Source of the DNA: Sphingomonadales bacterium
GTDB lineage: Bacteria; Pseudomonadota; Alphaproteobacteria; Sphingomonadales; Sphingomonadaceae
Assembly (NCBI GenBank): GCA_027490095.1
Contig: JAIXYT010000027.1
Coordinates: 1 to 64,000, forward strand
Reading direction: 5' to 3'
Length of the DNA: 64,000 nucleotides
The notes below the pieces were generated by a model. It saw nothing but the letters and a program-made list of their open reading frames with translations, was not told the origin of the DNA and did no database searches. Both the position numbers and the translations under genes were made by a program. Positions 8,157 to 17,501 of the stretch are shown here, piece by piece (position 1 is the stretch's first letter; each line of letters opens with the position of its first letter).

Positions 8157-9563
8157 ATGATGACGACAGCACGCACAACCGCCGCCCTTTTCGCCACCAT
8201 CATGGCTGCATCTCCTGCCGTCGCGGCGACCGACCCGACTGAGGCCGCATTTCGGGAGCTCTTCAAGGAACTGGTGAACACCAACACCGCGCTGTCGGCC
8301 GGCAGCTGCACAAAGGCGGCCCGGCAGATCGGCGCGCGCCTGAAGGCGGTCGGCTATGCCGACAGCCAGATCACCTACTTCAGCATTCCCCAGAAGCCCG
8401 AGGAGGGCGGCATCGTCGCGGTCCTTCCCGGCCGTGATCCGTCGCTGAAGGCCATCCTGCTGCTGGGCCACATCGATGTGGTTGAGGCCAAGCGCGAGGA
8501 CTGGACGCGCGACCCCTTCACCATGGTCGAGGAGGGCGGCTTCTTCTATGCCCGGGGCGTCGCCGACGACAAGGCGCAGTCGGCCGTGTTCGCCGACACC
8601 ATGGTCCGGCTGAAATCCGAAAAGCCGTTGAAGCGCACGGTGAAGCTCGCGCTCACCTGCGGCGAGGAAACGGCCGGCGCCTTCAATGGCGCGCAGTGGC
8701 TGGCCGCGAACCGCCCCGATCTCATCGCCGCCGAGTTCGCGATGAACGAGGGCGGCGGCGGCCGCGTCCGCCCTGACGGCACGCCCGAGCAGCTGTCGAT
8801 GCAGGTCGGCGAGAAGCACTATCAGGATTACATGTTGGAGGTGACGAACCCGGGTGGCCACTCCAGCCGGCCGGTGCCCGACAATGCGATCTACCAGCTG
8901 GCCGGTGCGCTGAAGGCCGTTGAAGCCCACCGCTTTCCGATCGTGCTCAACGACACCACGCGCGCCTTCTTCGTGAATGCGTCCAGCATGTTCCCCGCGC
9001 CGATCCAGGGGCCCATGCGGGCGATCGCTGCCAACCCGAATGACGTGGATGCTGCCGGAATCCTGTCCATGGAGCCGACGCTGAACGCCATGCTGCGCAC
9101 AACCTGCGTGGCAACCCAGGTCGATGCAGGCCATGCCCAGAACGCCCTGCCCCAACGCGCGGCAGCCAATGTGAACTGCCGGATCATTCCGGGCGAAACC
9201 GTCGAGGGCACGCGTCTTGCCCTCGAAAAGGCGATCGGGAACCCCAAGGTGTCCGTGACTGCCAAGAACGCCCGGAACGAGGTTGCGGTCCAGCCGCCGC
9301 TGACCGATCGTGTGCTGAAGCCGGCCCAGGCGCTTGCCCGCAAGCATTTCGGCAATCTGCCCCTGCTGCCGATCATGAGCACGGGGGCCACCGATGGGCC
9401 CTTCCTCGCGGCTGTCGGCATCCCGGTCTATGGCATGCCGGGCATTCTGTACGAAGCCGACGGCGGTGGGATCCACGGCCTCAACGAACGTATCCGTGTC
9501 TCATCCGTGCTGAAGGGCCGGGCCTATCTGCACGACCTGCTGAAGGCCTATGCCGACGAGTAG
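8157..9563 (+). CDS. M20 family metallopeptidase (secreted)
   Basis: Protein of 468 aa from the first of two adjacent ATGs (8157, 8160). A signal peptide follows (about 2-24, ending SPAVAA). M20 signatures are LLLGHIDVV (His105, Asp107), GVADDKAQ with the bridging Asp near 137, the catalytic GEETAG, and a dimerisation insert with GGHSSRPVPDNAIY. The C-terminal GATDGPFLAAVGIPVYG supplies the last metal ligand region. It should be a zinc aminoacylase or carboxypeptidase-like enzyme in the periplasm. No ribosome site precedes either ATG; a TTGCGA element 35 bases before the second ATG suggests leaderless expression. It ends 3 bases before the convergent tetR gene. Confidence 0.88.
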   Translation: MMTTARTTAALFATIMAASPAVAATDPTEAAFRELFKELVNTNTALSAGSCTKAARQIGARLKAVGYADSQITYFSIPQKPEEGGIVAVLPGRDPSLKAILLLGHIDVVEAKREDWTRDPFTMVEEGGFFYARGVADDKAQSAVFADTMVRLKSEKPLKRTVKLALTCGEETAGAFNGAQWLAANRPDLIAAEFAMNEGGGGRVRPDGTPEQLSMQVGEKHYQDYMLEVTNPGGHSSRPVPDNAIYQLAGALKAVEAHRFPIVLNDTTRAFFVNASSMFPAPIQGPMRAIAANPNDVDAAGILSMEPTLNAMLRTTCVATQVDAGHAQNALPQRAAANVNCRIIPGETVEGTRLALEKAIGNPKVSVTAKNARNEVAVQPPLTDRVLKPAQALARKHFGNLPLLPIMSTGATDGPFLAAVGIPVYGMPGILYEADGGGIHGLNERIRVSSVLKGRAYLHDLLKAYADE

Positions 9564-9566
9564 TCG

Positions 9567-10205
9567 TCAGCTGCCGGGGAGCACGTCAGCCCCGGCAAAG
9601 GCCGGGCGATAGACCCCGCGGATCAGCGCCCGCAGCGCCAGCCGGGCACGGATCCAGTTGCGGTCCTCGGAAAGAGGCAGGCCGGCAAAGCCGCCCATGG
9701 TCATGGAGGCCAGCACCAGTTGCTGGATTCCACCGATGAGCAGCGCGTTGAGTGCCGGCGCATCGATCCCGGGCGGAGGCGTGAGGCCCCCGCGCGCTTC
9801 CTCCATCCAGCGCCCCAGCGCCTGCGCGCGGGCTTCGGCCAGCTTGTCCACCAGCGGTGAACGCTCCGCCACCTCCCAGGCCGCAATTCGCTGCGCCAGC
9901 CGATCGGCGCGGAACTGTTCCAGAAAGGCGAGCAGCAGCCGCTCCGTGAGCTCGCCATAGCTTTGCGCCGGCGGCTGCGCCGGTGGCGACGTGTAGCGTG
10001 CGCCTAGGCTCTCGCCCACTGCGGCGGCCAGCCCGTCGAGGCCCCCATAATAGCGATAGATCAGCTGCTTGTCGCAGCCTGCCCGCCGCGCAACCGCGTT
10101 GACGCCAAAGGCCTGGAACCCGGCCTCGGCCAACTGCGCCTCGGCGGCTGCCAGAATTGCCGCCTCGGTCCGCTCCCGGTCCCGACCCCGCACCGCTTCG
10201 TTCAC
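9567..10205 (-). CDS. TetR family transcriptional regulator
   Basis: Protein of 212 aa. The N-terminal DNA-binding domain spans about 10-60, with recognition helix NAVARRAGCDKQLIYRYYGGLDGL. The C-terminal ligand domain (75-205) is TetR-like with no assigned effector. It is divergent from the DUF4386-type membrane gene and the di-haem peroxidase. The 121-base gap holds a direct repeat of CAGTGACATA and an inverted GTCAC/GTGAC, a likely operator, so autoregulation and repression of the divergent pair are the simplest reading. A GCCGGGG/CCCCGGC hairpin lies inside its own last codons (9573-9596), opposite the M20 gene end. Confidence 0.85.
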   Translation of the reverse strand: MNEAVRGRDRERTEAAILAAAEAQLAEAGFQAFGVNAVARRAGCDKQLIYRYYGGLDGLAAAVGESLGARYTSPPAQPPAQSYGELTERLLLAFLEQFRADRLAQRIAAWEVAERSPLVDKLAEARAQALGRWMEEARGGLTPPPGIDAPALNALLIGGIQQLVLASMTMGGFAGLPLSEDRNWIRARLALRALIRGVYRPAFAGADVLPGS

Positions 10206-10251
10206 TCGAAATCCTCCCTGCCCCTCTCGCTAGCAAAGCGAGCCCGGCCTG

Positions 10252-10309
10252 TCACGCTTGACAAGTCACCTAACAGTGACATAGGAGTATATCACCAACC
10301 AGTGACATA
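10252..10309. promoter_or_regulatory. Divergent promoter/operator region of tetR and DUF4386-type gene
   Basis: CAGTGACATA occurs twice (10274-10283 and 10300-10309), spaced 26 bases start to start, and the first copy pairs with an upstream GTCAC (10265-10269) as an inverted repeat. A TTGACA hexamer lies at 10258-10263 with AT-rich sequence about 17-25 bases further on. This arrangement fits a TetR operator overlapping a promoter that drives the plus-strand genes. The operator role is inferred. Confidence 0.55.
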
Positions 10310-10326
10310 TCGGGAATGATCCGCAA

Positions 10327-11073
10327 ATGACGCCAACCCTGTCTCGCAGACTCCACAATCCCCACCCGCACACCCTGCGGACCACTCCGGAAAGCCGCAC
10401 GCTCGGCCTCGCCACCATCGCGCTCGGGATCGGCTTCAACCTTCCTCACGCCTGGCTCGCGGCAAACTTCGACTACCCGGCGGTCCTCCGCGAACCGGCA
10501 GCCGATGTCCTCGCCAGCTTCGCGAACGGTGGGCCATCCCTCGTGCTCGCCTGGTATGCCTTCACCCTGTCGGCCCTCGCGCTCACGGCACTTGCCCCGG
10601 CGCTCGCCGTAACCCCTGCCCGCCTGGCCACTGCCCCTGCGACATCGATCGGCGCGGCCATCGCCGGCGCGCTTGCCGGTCTTGCCCAGGCAGTTGGCCT
10701 GGCGCGCTGGGTTTTTGCCGTTCCCGAATTGGCGAAGACGCCAGACATCTCGTCCCAGGCCTTCACCCTTCTCAACCATTGGGGTGGGGTCGCGATCGGC
10801 GAGCATCTCGGCCAGCTGCTGACAGCCCTGTTCCTCGCCCAGATGGCCCGGCTCCAGTCTGCGGAGGCTCGGCGCACTTCGGCTGCGCTTGCCGCATCCG
10901 CCGCTGTCGCCATCGCGATCGGCACCGGCGAGGGGATCTCCATCGCGCTCGGCGGCACCGGCAAGGCCTTCTCCGCCTTCACGATCGCAGGTTACCTCGC
11001 CCTGACGCTCTGGCTGCTCGGAACCGGAATGGCACTGCTGCGCCGGCCGGCTGGCGAACGGAGGACAGCATGA
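10327..11073 (+). CDS. Six-helix membrane protein, DUF4386-like
   Basis: Protein of 248 aa with about six hydrophobic helices (roughly 27-45, 72-98, 110-135, 150-175, 180-205, 212-236). The segment FDYPAVLREPAADVLASF followed by LAWYAF is typical of the DUF4386 group, integral membrane proteins of unknown function. The GAACGGAGGACAGCATGA end overlaps the next gene by ATGA, which implies translational coupling with the di-haem peroxidase. It is divergent from a TetR regulator and probably controlled by it. The exact family name is tentative. Confidence 0.7.
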   Translation: MTPTLSRRLHNPHPHTLRTTPESRTLGLATIALGIGFNLPHAWLAANFDYPAVLREPAADVLASFANGGPSLVLAWYAFTLSALALTALAPALAVTPARLATAPATSIGAAIAGALAGLAQAVGLARWVFAVPELAKTPDISSQAFTLLNHWGGVAIGEHLGQLLTALFLAQMARLQSAEARRTSAALAASAAVAIAIGTGEGISIALGGTGKAFSAFTIAGYLALTLWLLGTGMALLRRPAGERRTA

Positions 11074-12002
11074 CCCGGCTGCGCCCTGTCCTTGCCTTGA
11101 TGCTCGGCCTGATCGCTGCCGCCTGTACCAACTATGGTCCGCCCAGCCAGCCCGCACCGCCCGAAAGCTTCCGCGAGCGGCCGACGACCCCGGAGCCCGC
11201 CGGCAACCGCAGCACGCCAGCCCGGGTTGCGCTCGGCAAGGCCCTGTTTCACGATCCGAACCTGTCCGCCGACCGCACCATGTCCTGTGCGTCGTGCCAC
11301 CAGCCGGACCGCGCCTTCACCGATGGCACCCCGACGGCCCGCGGAAAGGACGGGCGCGCGCTCACCCACAACACGCCAGGCCTCCACAACATCGGCCTTG
11401 CCACAAACCTGTTCTGGGACGGCAGCTCGCCTTCCCTTGAGGACCAGGCGCTGCGCCCGATCTTCAACCCGCAGGAGATGGCGCTGGCGCCGGCGGATCT
11501 GATGCCGCGCATCGAAGCCCAGCCCCGCTATGCAGCGCTGTTCGCCAGTGCCTTTCCTGGTGAGGCGCCCGGCCCTTCCGCCATTGCCCGCGCGCTCGCC
11601 GCCTATCAGCGCACGATCGTCTCCGGCGAGGCGCCGGTCGATCGCTGGCTTGCCGGCGATCGCGCCGCCCTGACCCCGGAAGCCGCCCGCGGCTTTGCCC
11701 TGTTCACCGGCCGGGCACGTTGCGCCACCTGCCACGCCGGATGGGCCTTTTCCGACTGGAAGCGCCACGACATCGGTCGCGCCGACACGCCCAACCCCCG
11801 GGTTCGCACGCCGTCGCTGCGCGAAGTCGGCCGCACCGCGCCCTACATGCACGATGGTCGCATCCCCACGCTTGCGGCGGTGGTCGATCACTACTCCGAT
11901 GGAGCCGTCCAGCGCAGAGGCGCAGCGCCCACCGTTGCCCTGTCGGCTGCGGAAAAGGCCGAACTCGTGGCATTCCTCCGCAGCCTGGCCTCCGAAGGCT
12001 AG
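11070..12002 (+). CDS. Di-haem cytochrome c peroxidase / MauG-family lipoprotein
   Basis: Protein of 310 aa. A lipoprotein signal ends IAAAC (Cys19). Two c-type haem sites are visible: CASCH (Cys73, Cys76, His77) and CATCH (Cys218, Cys221, His222). The family patterns ALFHDPNLSADRTMSCASCH and PSLREVGRTAPYMHDGRIPTL are present, the latter including a conserved Met-His distal region. It should be anchored in the envelope and reduce peroxide, or act in a MauG-like oxidation. Translation is coupled to the preceding membrane protein through ATGA. Its TAG stop shares a CTAG with the stop of the convergent M28 gene. Confidence 0.9.
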   Translation: MTRLRPVLALMLGLIAAACTNYGPPSQPAPPESFRERPTTPEPAGNRSTPARVALGKALFHDPNLSADRTMSCASCHQPDRAFTDGTPTARGKDGRALTHNTPGLHNIGLATNLFWDGSSPSLEDQALRPIFNPQEMALAPADLMPRIEAQPRYAALFASAFPGEAPGPSAIARALAAYQRTIVSGEAPVDRWLAGDRAALTPEAARGFALFTGRARCATCHAGWAFSDWKRHDIGRADTPNPRVRTPSLREVGRTAPYMHDGRIPTLAAVVDHYSDGAVQRRGAAPTVALSAAEKAELVAFLRSLASEG

Positions 12003-13585
12003 GGCGCCGACTGCGCGGGCTCGAAGCGACGGAAGAAGCTCTCCTGGTTCCAGGTCGGACGTGCCGGCGCATTCGCGACATCCAGGATCAGCGTTTCCAG
12101 ATAGCGGTTGAAGGGCAGCACATAGTCGGGGTTGATCGGCTGGTTCAGATCATCCGATGGGGCATGGTAGCGGTTCGTCAGCCAGTCCTTCTGGATCGCC
12201 TGCTCTTCCGGGCTCACGGCTGCAAACTTCAGCGCCAGCGCCGGGATGCCCACCCGCACGAAGCTGTACTGGTCGCTGCGCACGAACAGGTTCCGTTCCG
12301 GGGCCTCGTCGGGCACCTGCCGGGCGCCCACGCCCTGGGCCGCCTTTGCAGAGACGGCTCCGAGGGTCGATTCCTCCGCGCCCAGCGCCGTGACATGGGT
12401 GAAGGGCCACAGCGGCAGGAACATGTCCATGTTGATGTTGGCGACAAGCGCACCTGCCGGCACCGTCGGCCGGTTGGCATTGTAGCGACTGCCCAGGAGC
12501 CCCCGCTCCTCGCCCGTCACCGCCACCAGCAGCACGGACCGCTTCGGCCGCTTCTTCGCCAGTGCGCGCCCGCTTTCGATCATCGAGGCGATCCCCGACG
12601 CATTGTCCATCGCACCGTTGTAGACGGCATCGCCGTTCACCGGCTTGTCCACCCCGACGTGATCGAGGTGCGCCGTCAGCACCACATATTCGCCCTTCAG
12701 CTTGCGGTCCCGTCCGGGAAGCAGGCCGACCACGTTGGGCGACGTGAAGTCGCGGTCACGCGCCACGATCTCGCCCTTCAGCCGAAGGTTCAGATCGAAG
12801 CGGGGAAGGGTCTCCCCGGCGTCCGCGATCTTCAGCATTTCGCCGAAGCTTCGGCCCGAGGCAAGGAACAGCATCTCGGCCTCGGCCGGGCTGAAGGTCG
12901 CGGTGAAGAAGGGCCGCTTCGCATCGTTCAGCTCGGGCGCCGACAGCCGCATGCCCGGCGTCTCGGCGAACAGCTTCTGCCGCTCCCAGGGAATGTCCAT
13001 CTGCTTCGGGTTTGCGACCGTGATCGACCCGATGGCGCCGGCACGCTGCATGGCAGGCCAGAATTCCGCCGTGCGCGCATGGCTCTTGAGCGCGCCCGAA
13101 AGCCGGCTGGGCCCACCGGCCAGCACGACCACGATCTTGCCGGCGAGGTCCATGCCGGCGAAATCATCATGCCCCTGCTCGGGCAGGTGCAGCCCCGATC
13201 CGATGAACACCAGAGGTGCATCGAAGGCGCCCTTGATCTGCGGAACGCGCGTGCCGACAAGCACCTGCTCACCCAGCACCAGCGGAACATTGCCCTTCCC
13301 CACCAGCTCCAGCCGGGAGGCCTTCAGATCCACCGTTTGCTCGGTCAGCTCGACCGGCTGGTAAAAGCCGTTCGTGCCCGCCGGTGTCAGCCCCAGCTTC
13401 TGGAATTCGCCCGCCACATAGGCCGCCGCCCGGTCATAGCCGGGCGTTCCTGTCAGCCGGCCTTCCATCTTGTCGTCGGCAAGCACCTTCAGATGGCCCA
13501 TCCACCGCTCGGCAGGGGTGGTGGCAGGGGCGGACAGGGCAGGCTGGGACAGCAGGATCGCGGTGGCTAGCAGCAATGGGCGCAT
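11999..13585 (-). CDS. M28 family metallopeptidase (secreted)
   Basis: Protein of 528 aa with an 18-residue signal peptide. A PA-type insert spans about 100-275. The M28 zinc centre is seen as LTAHLDHVGV (His306), GAMDNASG (Asp327), TGEERGLLGS (catalytic Glu pair about 359-360), NINMDM and a late YHAPSDD histidine. Such enzymes are exported aminopeptidases or glutamate-carboxypeptidase-like hydrolases. AAGGAG precedes the ATG. It is divergent from the M24 peptidase gene across 86 bases and overlaps the convergent peroxidase gene by 3-4 bases. Confidence 0.9.
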   Translation of the reverse strand: MRPLLLATAILLSQPALSAPATTPAERWMGHLKVLADDKMEGRLTGTPGYDRAAAYVAGEFQKLGLTPAGTNGFYQPVELTEQTVDLKASRLELVGKGNVPLVLGEQVLVGTRVPQIKGAFDAPLVFIGSGLHLPEQGHDDFAGMDLAGKIVVVLAGGPSRLSGALKSHARTAEFWPAMQRAGAIGSITVANPKQMDIPWERQKLFAETPGMRLSAPELNDAKRPFFTATFSPAEAEMLFLASGRSFGEMLKIADAGETLPRFDLNLRLKGEIVARDRDFTSPNVVGLLPGRDRKLKGEYVVLTAHLDHVGVDKPVNGDAVYNGAMDNASGIASMIESGRALAKKRPKRSVLLVAVTGEERGLLGSRYNANRPTVPAGALVANINMDMFLPLWPFTHVTALGAEESTLGAVSAKAAQGVGARQVPDEAPERNLFVRSDQYSFVRVGIPALALKFAAVSPEEQAIQKDWLTNRYHAPSDDLNQPINPDYVLPFNRYLETLILDVANAPARPTWNQESFFRRFEPAQSAP

Positions 13586-13636
13586 CAGGATCTCCTTTGC
13601 CCGGCCGATGCCCCAAACCCCCCTCCATAGGCAAGC

Positions 13637-13671
13637 TTGACCGGCGCGACGGTCCGCCCCATCCGGTGCAG
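13637..13671 (+). promoter_or_regulatory. Candidate leaderless promoter of the M24 peptidase gene
   Basis: TTGACC begins exactly 35 bases before the ATG at 13672; after 17 bases comes CATCCG, then six bases to the ATG. No ribosome binding site is present. The same layout is seen before the M19 dipeptidase gene. The -10 element is weak, so this remains an inference. Confidence 0.4.
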
Positions 13672-15078
13672 ATGACCAGGTTCAGCCTTGCCCCCCTTCT
13701 TGCTGCTGCCGCCATTTTCGGTGCGCCGGCAGCGGCCCAGCCTGCGCAATGGCCGCTTCGCGAGACGGAGGAGATGGCGCCCGCCGTTCCGCCCGTCATT
13801 CCCTTGCGCGAACGCGCCCGGATCGAGGATCGCTGGCTCGCCGAGCGTCTGGAAACGCTCGCCCTGCCGCTGATGCGCGAAGCGAAGGTCGACATGTGGA
13901 TCCTCGTCGCGCGCGAATATCTCGACGACGAGGTGCTGCGCACGATGCTGGACGCCGAGAATTTCACGGCCCGCCGCCGCACCATCCTCGTCCTTTCCGA
14001 TCCCTGCCCGCCCTGGGCCAGTGCGCGCCCGGCCCGCTGCACGCCGGGCACCCCGCAGGCCGACACGCTCGAGCGGCTCACCGTCTCGCGCTACGGCCTT
14101 GGCGGCCTGTTCGATCCGGCCTGGCAGCCCGAGGATGAGCCCGACCAGTGGAAGCGCCTCGGCCGGATCGTCGCCGAACGCGCCCCCGAACGCATCGCGA
14201 TCAACACGTCGGCCGAATCGGCGTTCGCCGACGGCCTCACGCTCAGCCAGTATCAGGAGCTGAAGGCCGCCCTGCCCGCCCCCTATGCCGACCGGCTCGT
14301 GCCGGCGAACGAACTCGCCATCCACTGGCTCGAAACCCGCACCCCGTCCGAAATGGCGCTCTACCCGATGATCGTCCGAACGGCCCACGCCATCATGGCC
14401 GAGGGGCTCAGCCGGAAGGCCATCACCCCGGGCAAGACCACGGTCGCCGACCTCGAATGGTGGCTGCGCGAACGCATCGCCGAGCTGAAGCTCGAAACCT
14501 GGTTCCACCCCGGCATCGCCATCTTCCGGCAGGGGTCCGAAGGGGAACTCGCCGGCGATACCGTGTTCCTGCCCGGTGACATGGTCTGGCTGGATTTCGG
14601 GATCACCTATCTCGGGCTCAACACCGACACCCAGCATCTCGCCTATATCCTGAAGCCCGGCGAGACCGATGCCCCTCCCGGGCTGAAGGCGGGCCTGGCC
14701 GCGGCAAACAAGGTGCAGGACGCGCTCACCTCCAGCTACGCGACCGGCCTCACCGGCAACGAGATCCTGCTCGAAGCCCGCCGCAAGGCGCTCGCCCAGG
14801 GCCTGGAACCCACCATCTATTCCCACCAGATCGGCTTCCACGGCCATGCCGCGGGCGCCGCCATCGGCTTCTGGGACGATCAGGCCGCCAGCCCCCGCGG
14901 CGACCACAGGCTCCGCCCGAACACCGCCTGGTCGATCGAGCTCAGCGCCCACCACAAGGTGCCCGAATGGGGCGGCCAGCGGGTCCAGTTCCGAACCGAG
15001 GAGGACGCCTTCTTCGACGGCAAGTCGGTTCGCTACATCGACGGCCGACAGACCCGGATGATCCTGATCGCGCCATGA
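13672..15078 (+). CDS. M24 family metallopeptidase (Xaa-Pro aminopeptidase-like, secreted)
   Basis: Protein of 468 aa with a signal peptide (1-22, GAPAAAQ). Pita-bread-fold features are VWLDFGITYLGLNTDTQH with the two metal aspartates, SHQIGFHGHAAGAAIG with a metal histidine, WSIELSAHH with a glutamate, and a final glutamate near GQRVQFRTEED. The N-terminal half is a creatinase-type domain. The family hydrolyses N-terminal Xaa-Pro bonds or is a catalytically silent homologue; ligands look retained. The stop overlaps the next start as ATGA, so the oxidoreductase downstream is coupled. Confidence 0.85.
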   Translation: MTRFSLAPLLAAAAIFGAPAAAQPAQWPLRETEEMAPAVPPVIPLRERARIEDRWLAERLETLALPLMREAKVDMWILVAREYLDDEVLRTMLDAENFTARRRTILVLSDPCPPWASARPARCTPGTPQADTLERLTVSRYGLGGLFDPAWQPEDEPDQWKRLGRIVAERAPERIAINTSAESAFADGLTLSQYQELKAALPAPYADRLVPANELAIHWLETRTPSEMALYPMIVRTAHAIMAEGLSRKAITPGKTTVADLEWWLRERIAELKLETWFHPGIAIFRQGSEGELAGDTVFLPGDMVWLDFGITYLGLNTDTQHLAYILKPGETDAPPGLKAGLAAANKVQDALTSSYATGLTGNEILLEARRKALAQGLEPTIYSHQIGFHGHAAGAAIGFWDDQAASPRGDHRLRPNTAWSIELSAHHKVPEWGGQRVQFRTEEDAFFDGKSVRYIDGRQTRMILIAP

Positions 15079-16151
15079 TCCGGCTTGCCGACCCGCTTCC
15101 GCTGCGCCGGGGCCCGGCGCTTGCCAATCGCATGATGCTGGCCCCGCTCACCAACCAGCAGAGCCACGCCGACGGCACGCTCTCCGACGCGGAATTCCGC
15201 TGGCTTACCATGCGGGCGCAGGGCGGCTTCGCCCTCACCATGACCTGCGCGGCCCATGTGCAGAAGGGTGGCCAGGCCTTCCCCGGCCAGCTCGGCATCT
15301 GGTCCGATGCACATCTGCCGGGCCTTTCCCGCCTCGCGGCAGCAATCCGTGCGGCAGGCTCCGTCTCGGCCGTGCAGCTGCACCATGGCGGTCGCCGCAC
15401 CGAGCCGGAGCTGTCCGGCCAGCCGCGCCGCGCGCCGTGGGACGATGCCGAAACCGGGGCAACCGCCCTCTCCACCGCAGAGGTCGAGCAGCTGCGCGAC
15501 GACGTCATCGCCGCAGCATTGCGCGCCGAACGCGCCGGCTTCGATGGTGTCGAGCTCCACGGTGCGCACGGCTACATGCTGTGCAGCTTTCTGGATGCCG
15601 ACAACAACCATCGCGCCGACCGCTATGGCGGCAGCTTCGACAATCGGTGCCGCCTGCTGTTCGAGATCATCGACGGGATCCGCGCAGCGTGCGGCCCCGC
15701 CTTCCAGCTCGGCGCCCGCATCAGCCCCGAGCGCTTCGGCATCCCGCTTGCCGAAGCACGCGAACTCGCCCGCCGGCTGCTCGCCGGCGAACTGCTCGAC
15801 TATCTCGACCTCTCGCTGTGGGACGTGTTCAAGGCGCCCGCCGAAGAGGATTACGCCGGCACCGAACTGATCGACCATTTCGTCGACCTGCCCCGCCACG
15901 GCACGGCGCTTGGCGTTGCCGGCAGGATCACCACCGCCCCGCATGCGCAGAAATGCCTGACACGCGGCGCCGACTTCGTGCTGATCGGCCGTGGCGCCAT
16001 CCTGCACCATGATTTCGCGGCCCGCGCCGCCGCCGATCCGGCCTTCGAGGCGCGCCCCCTGCCGGTCTCGCCCGAGACGCTCGAAGCCGAAGGCCTCAGC
16101 CCCGGTTTCATCGGCTACATGCGCAACTGGAAGGGCTTCGTTGCCGATTGA
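15075..16151 (+). CDS. NADH:flavin oxidoreductase, old yellow enzyme family
   Basis: Protein of 358 aa, a TIM barrel binding FMN. Motifs seen: N-terminal NRMMLAPLTNQQSHADG, substrate pair QLHHGGR, the signature HGAHGYMLCSFLDADNNHRADRYGGS, and the C-terminal phosphate-binding GADFVLIGRGAI. It lacks a signal peptide and should be cytosolic, reducing activated alkenes or related electrophiles with NAD(P)H. The start overlaps the M24 peptidase stop by four bases, so the two are made together, although no obvious shared pathway is apparent. Confidence 0.92.
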   Translation: MIRLADPLPLRRGPALANRMMLAPLTNQQSHADGTLSDAEFRWLTMRAQGGFALTMTCAAHVQKGGQAFPGQLGIWSDAHLPGLSRLAAAIRAAGSVSAVQLHHGGRRTEPELSGQPRRAPWDDAETGATALSTAEVEQLRDDVIAAALRAERAGFDGVELHGAHGYMLCSFLDADNNHRADRYGGSFDNRCRLLFEIIDGIRAACGPAFQLGARISPERFGIPLAEARELARRLLAGELLDYLDLSLWDVFKAPAEEDYAGTELIDHFVDLPRHGTALGVAGRITTAPHAQKCLTRGADFVLIGRGAILHHDFAARAAADPAFEARPLPVSPETLEAEGLSPGFIGYMRNWKGFVAD

Positions 16152-16198
16152 GCCGTGCGGGGCAGCTGTGCTGCCATTGCTGCTGCGGATCGCCGAAC

Positions 16199-16232
16199 TT
16201 GACCGAGCCCGCCCCCGGGGCCATCAACGGGC
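16199..16232 (+). promoter_or_regulatory. Candidate leaderless promoter of the M19 dipeptidase gene
   Basis: TTGACC starts 34 bases before the ATG; a CATCAA hexamer follows after 17 bases. No Shine-Dalgarno sequence precedes the ATG. The layout matches that before the M24 gene. Confidence 0.4.
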
Positions 16233-17501
16233 ATGCGCATCCGTCTCGCCACTGCCGCAATTGCTGCCCTCCTGTCCTCCGCCTGCGCGCAGGCGGCGGG
16301 CCCTGCCGACACGCCCGAACAGCGCGCCGAACGGGTCCTGAAATCCGTGCCCCTGGCCGACGGCCACAATGACTGGCCCTATGCGCTTCGCGGTGCCTAT
16401 GGCGTCGAGGGCGCGAAGACAGCGGACCTCACCCAGCCGGCCACGGCGAAATCCACCAGCGCCTTTGCCAGCGGCGAGGCAACGCGTGGCCACACGTCGA
16501 TCCCGCTCATCGCGAAGGGCCGCCTCGGCCTCCAGCTCTGGTCGGTCTATGTCCCCGCCTCGCTGCCGCCCGACGAGGCCGTGAAGCAGACCTTCGAGCA
16601 GATCGCCATCGCCCGCAGCTTTGCCGAGCGGGAGCCCGCTATCTTTGCCAATGTGACCACCGCCGACGAGGCAGAGCGGGCCTGGAAGGCGGGCAAGCTT
16701 GCCGGCATCCTCGCGATGGAGGGGGCCCATCAGGTTGCGGACGACATTCCGACCTTGCGGCGCGCCCATGCCGCCGGCGTCCGATCCATGACCTTGTCGC
16801 ACAGCCAGCCGACTCGCCTGTTCGACAGCGCGACGTCGGATCCGAAGCACAATGGCATTGCAGCGGATGCACCGGCCATGATCGCCGAGATGAACCGGCT
16901 CGGCGTCCTGGTCGACTTGAGCCATGTGTCGCCCACCGTGATGCACGCGGTGCTCGACATCACCCGGGCGCCGGTCATCTTCTCCCATTCCTCGGCGAAG
17001 GCTCTCACCAGCCACCCGCGCAACGTGCCAGACGATGTGCTGAAGCGGCTGAAGGCGAATGGCGGCATCGTGATGATCACCTTCGTGCCCGCCTTCATCG
17101 ACCAGGCCCGCTCCGATTGGGAGACGCGGCGCCAGGCGCAGCGACTGGTCGCCGGGCAAGGCCCTGAGGGCGCAGCCCGCATGACGCAGTGGGAGGCCGA
17201 GAACCCGCGGCCGGTTTCCACGCTGGCGATGGTGGCTGACCATATCGATCATGCGGCCCGCGTCGCGGGTCACGATCATGTGGGCATCGGCGGCGATTTC
17301 GATGGTGTCCCCGATCTCCCTGTCGGTCTGGGCGACGTTTCGAGCTATCCGGCCCTGTTTGCCGAATTGGCACGGCGCGGATGGTCGGACGAGAACCTCG
17401 GGAAGCTGGCTGGGCTCAATTTCCTGCGTGTGCTTCGTGCCAACGAGAAGGTTGCGCTCGGGATGGGCCGGATCGCTTCAGCCGAAGTCGCCGGCAAGTG
17501 A
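16233..17501 (+). CDS. M19 family membrane dipeptidase
   Basis: Protein of 422 aa, exported through a signal sequence (1-21) with a Cys at 18 that could be a weak lipobox. The M19 zinc site is shown by LADGHNDWP (His45, Asp47), the bridging Glu in AMEGAHQ, and later histidines in LVDLSHVSP and FSHSSAKAL. The closing GIGGDFDGV is also typical. The family splits dipeptides, including D-amino-acid-containing ones, and can open beta-lactams. Its stop overlaps a GTG start of a small downstream gene. Confidence 0.92.
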   Translation: MRIRLATAAIAALLSSACAQAAGPADTPEQRAERVLKSVPLADGHNDWPYALRGAYGVEGAKTADLTQPATAKSTSAFASGEATRGHTSIPLIAKGRLGLQLWSVYVPASLPPDEAVKQTFEQIAIARSFAEREPAIFANVTTADEAERAWKAGKLAGILAMEGAHQVADDIPTLRRAHAAGVRSMTLSHSQPTRLFDSATSDPKHNGIAADAPAMIAEMNRLGVLVDLSHVSPTVMHAVLDITRAPVIFSHSSAKALTSHPRNVPDDVLKRLKANGGIVMITFVPAFIDQARSDWETRRQAQRLVAGQGPEGAARMTQWEAENPRPVSTLAMVADHIDHAARVAGHDHVGIGGDFDGVPDLPVGLGDVSSYPALFAELARRGWSDENLGKLAGLNFLRVLRANEKVALGMGRIASAEVAGK

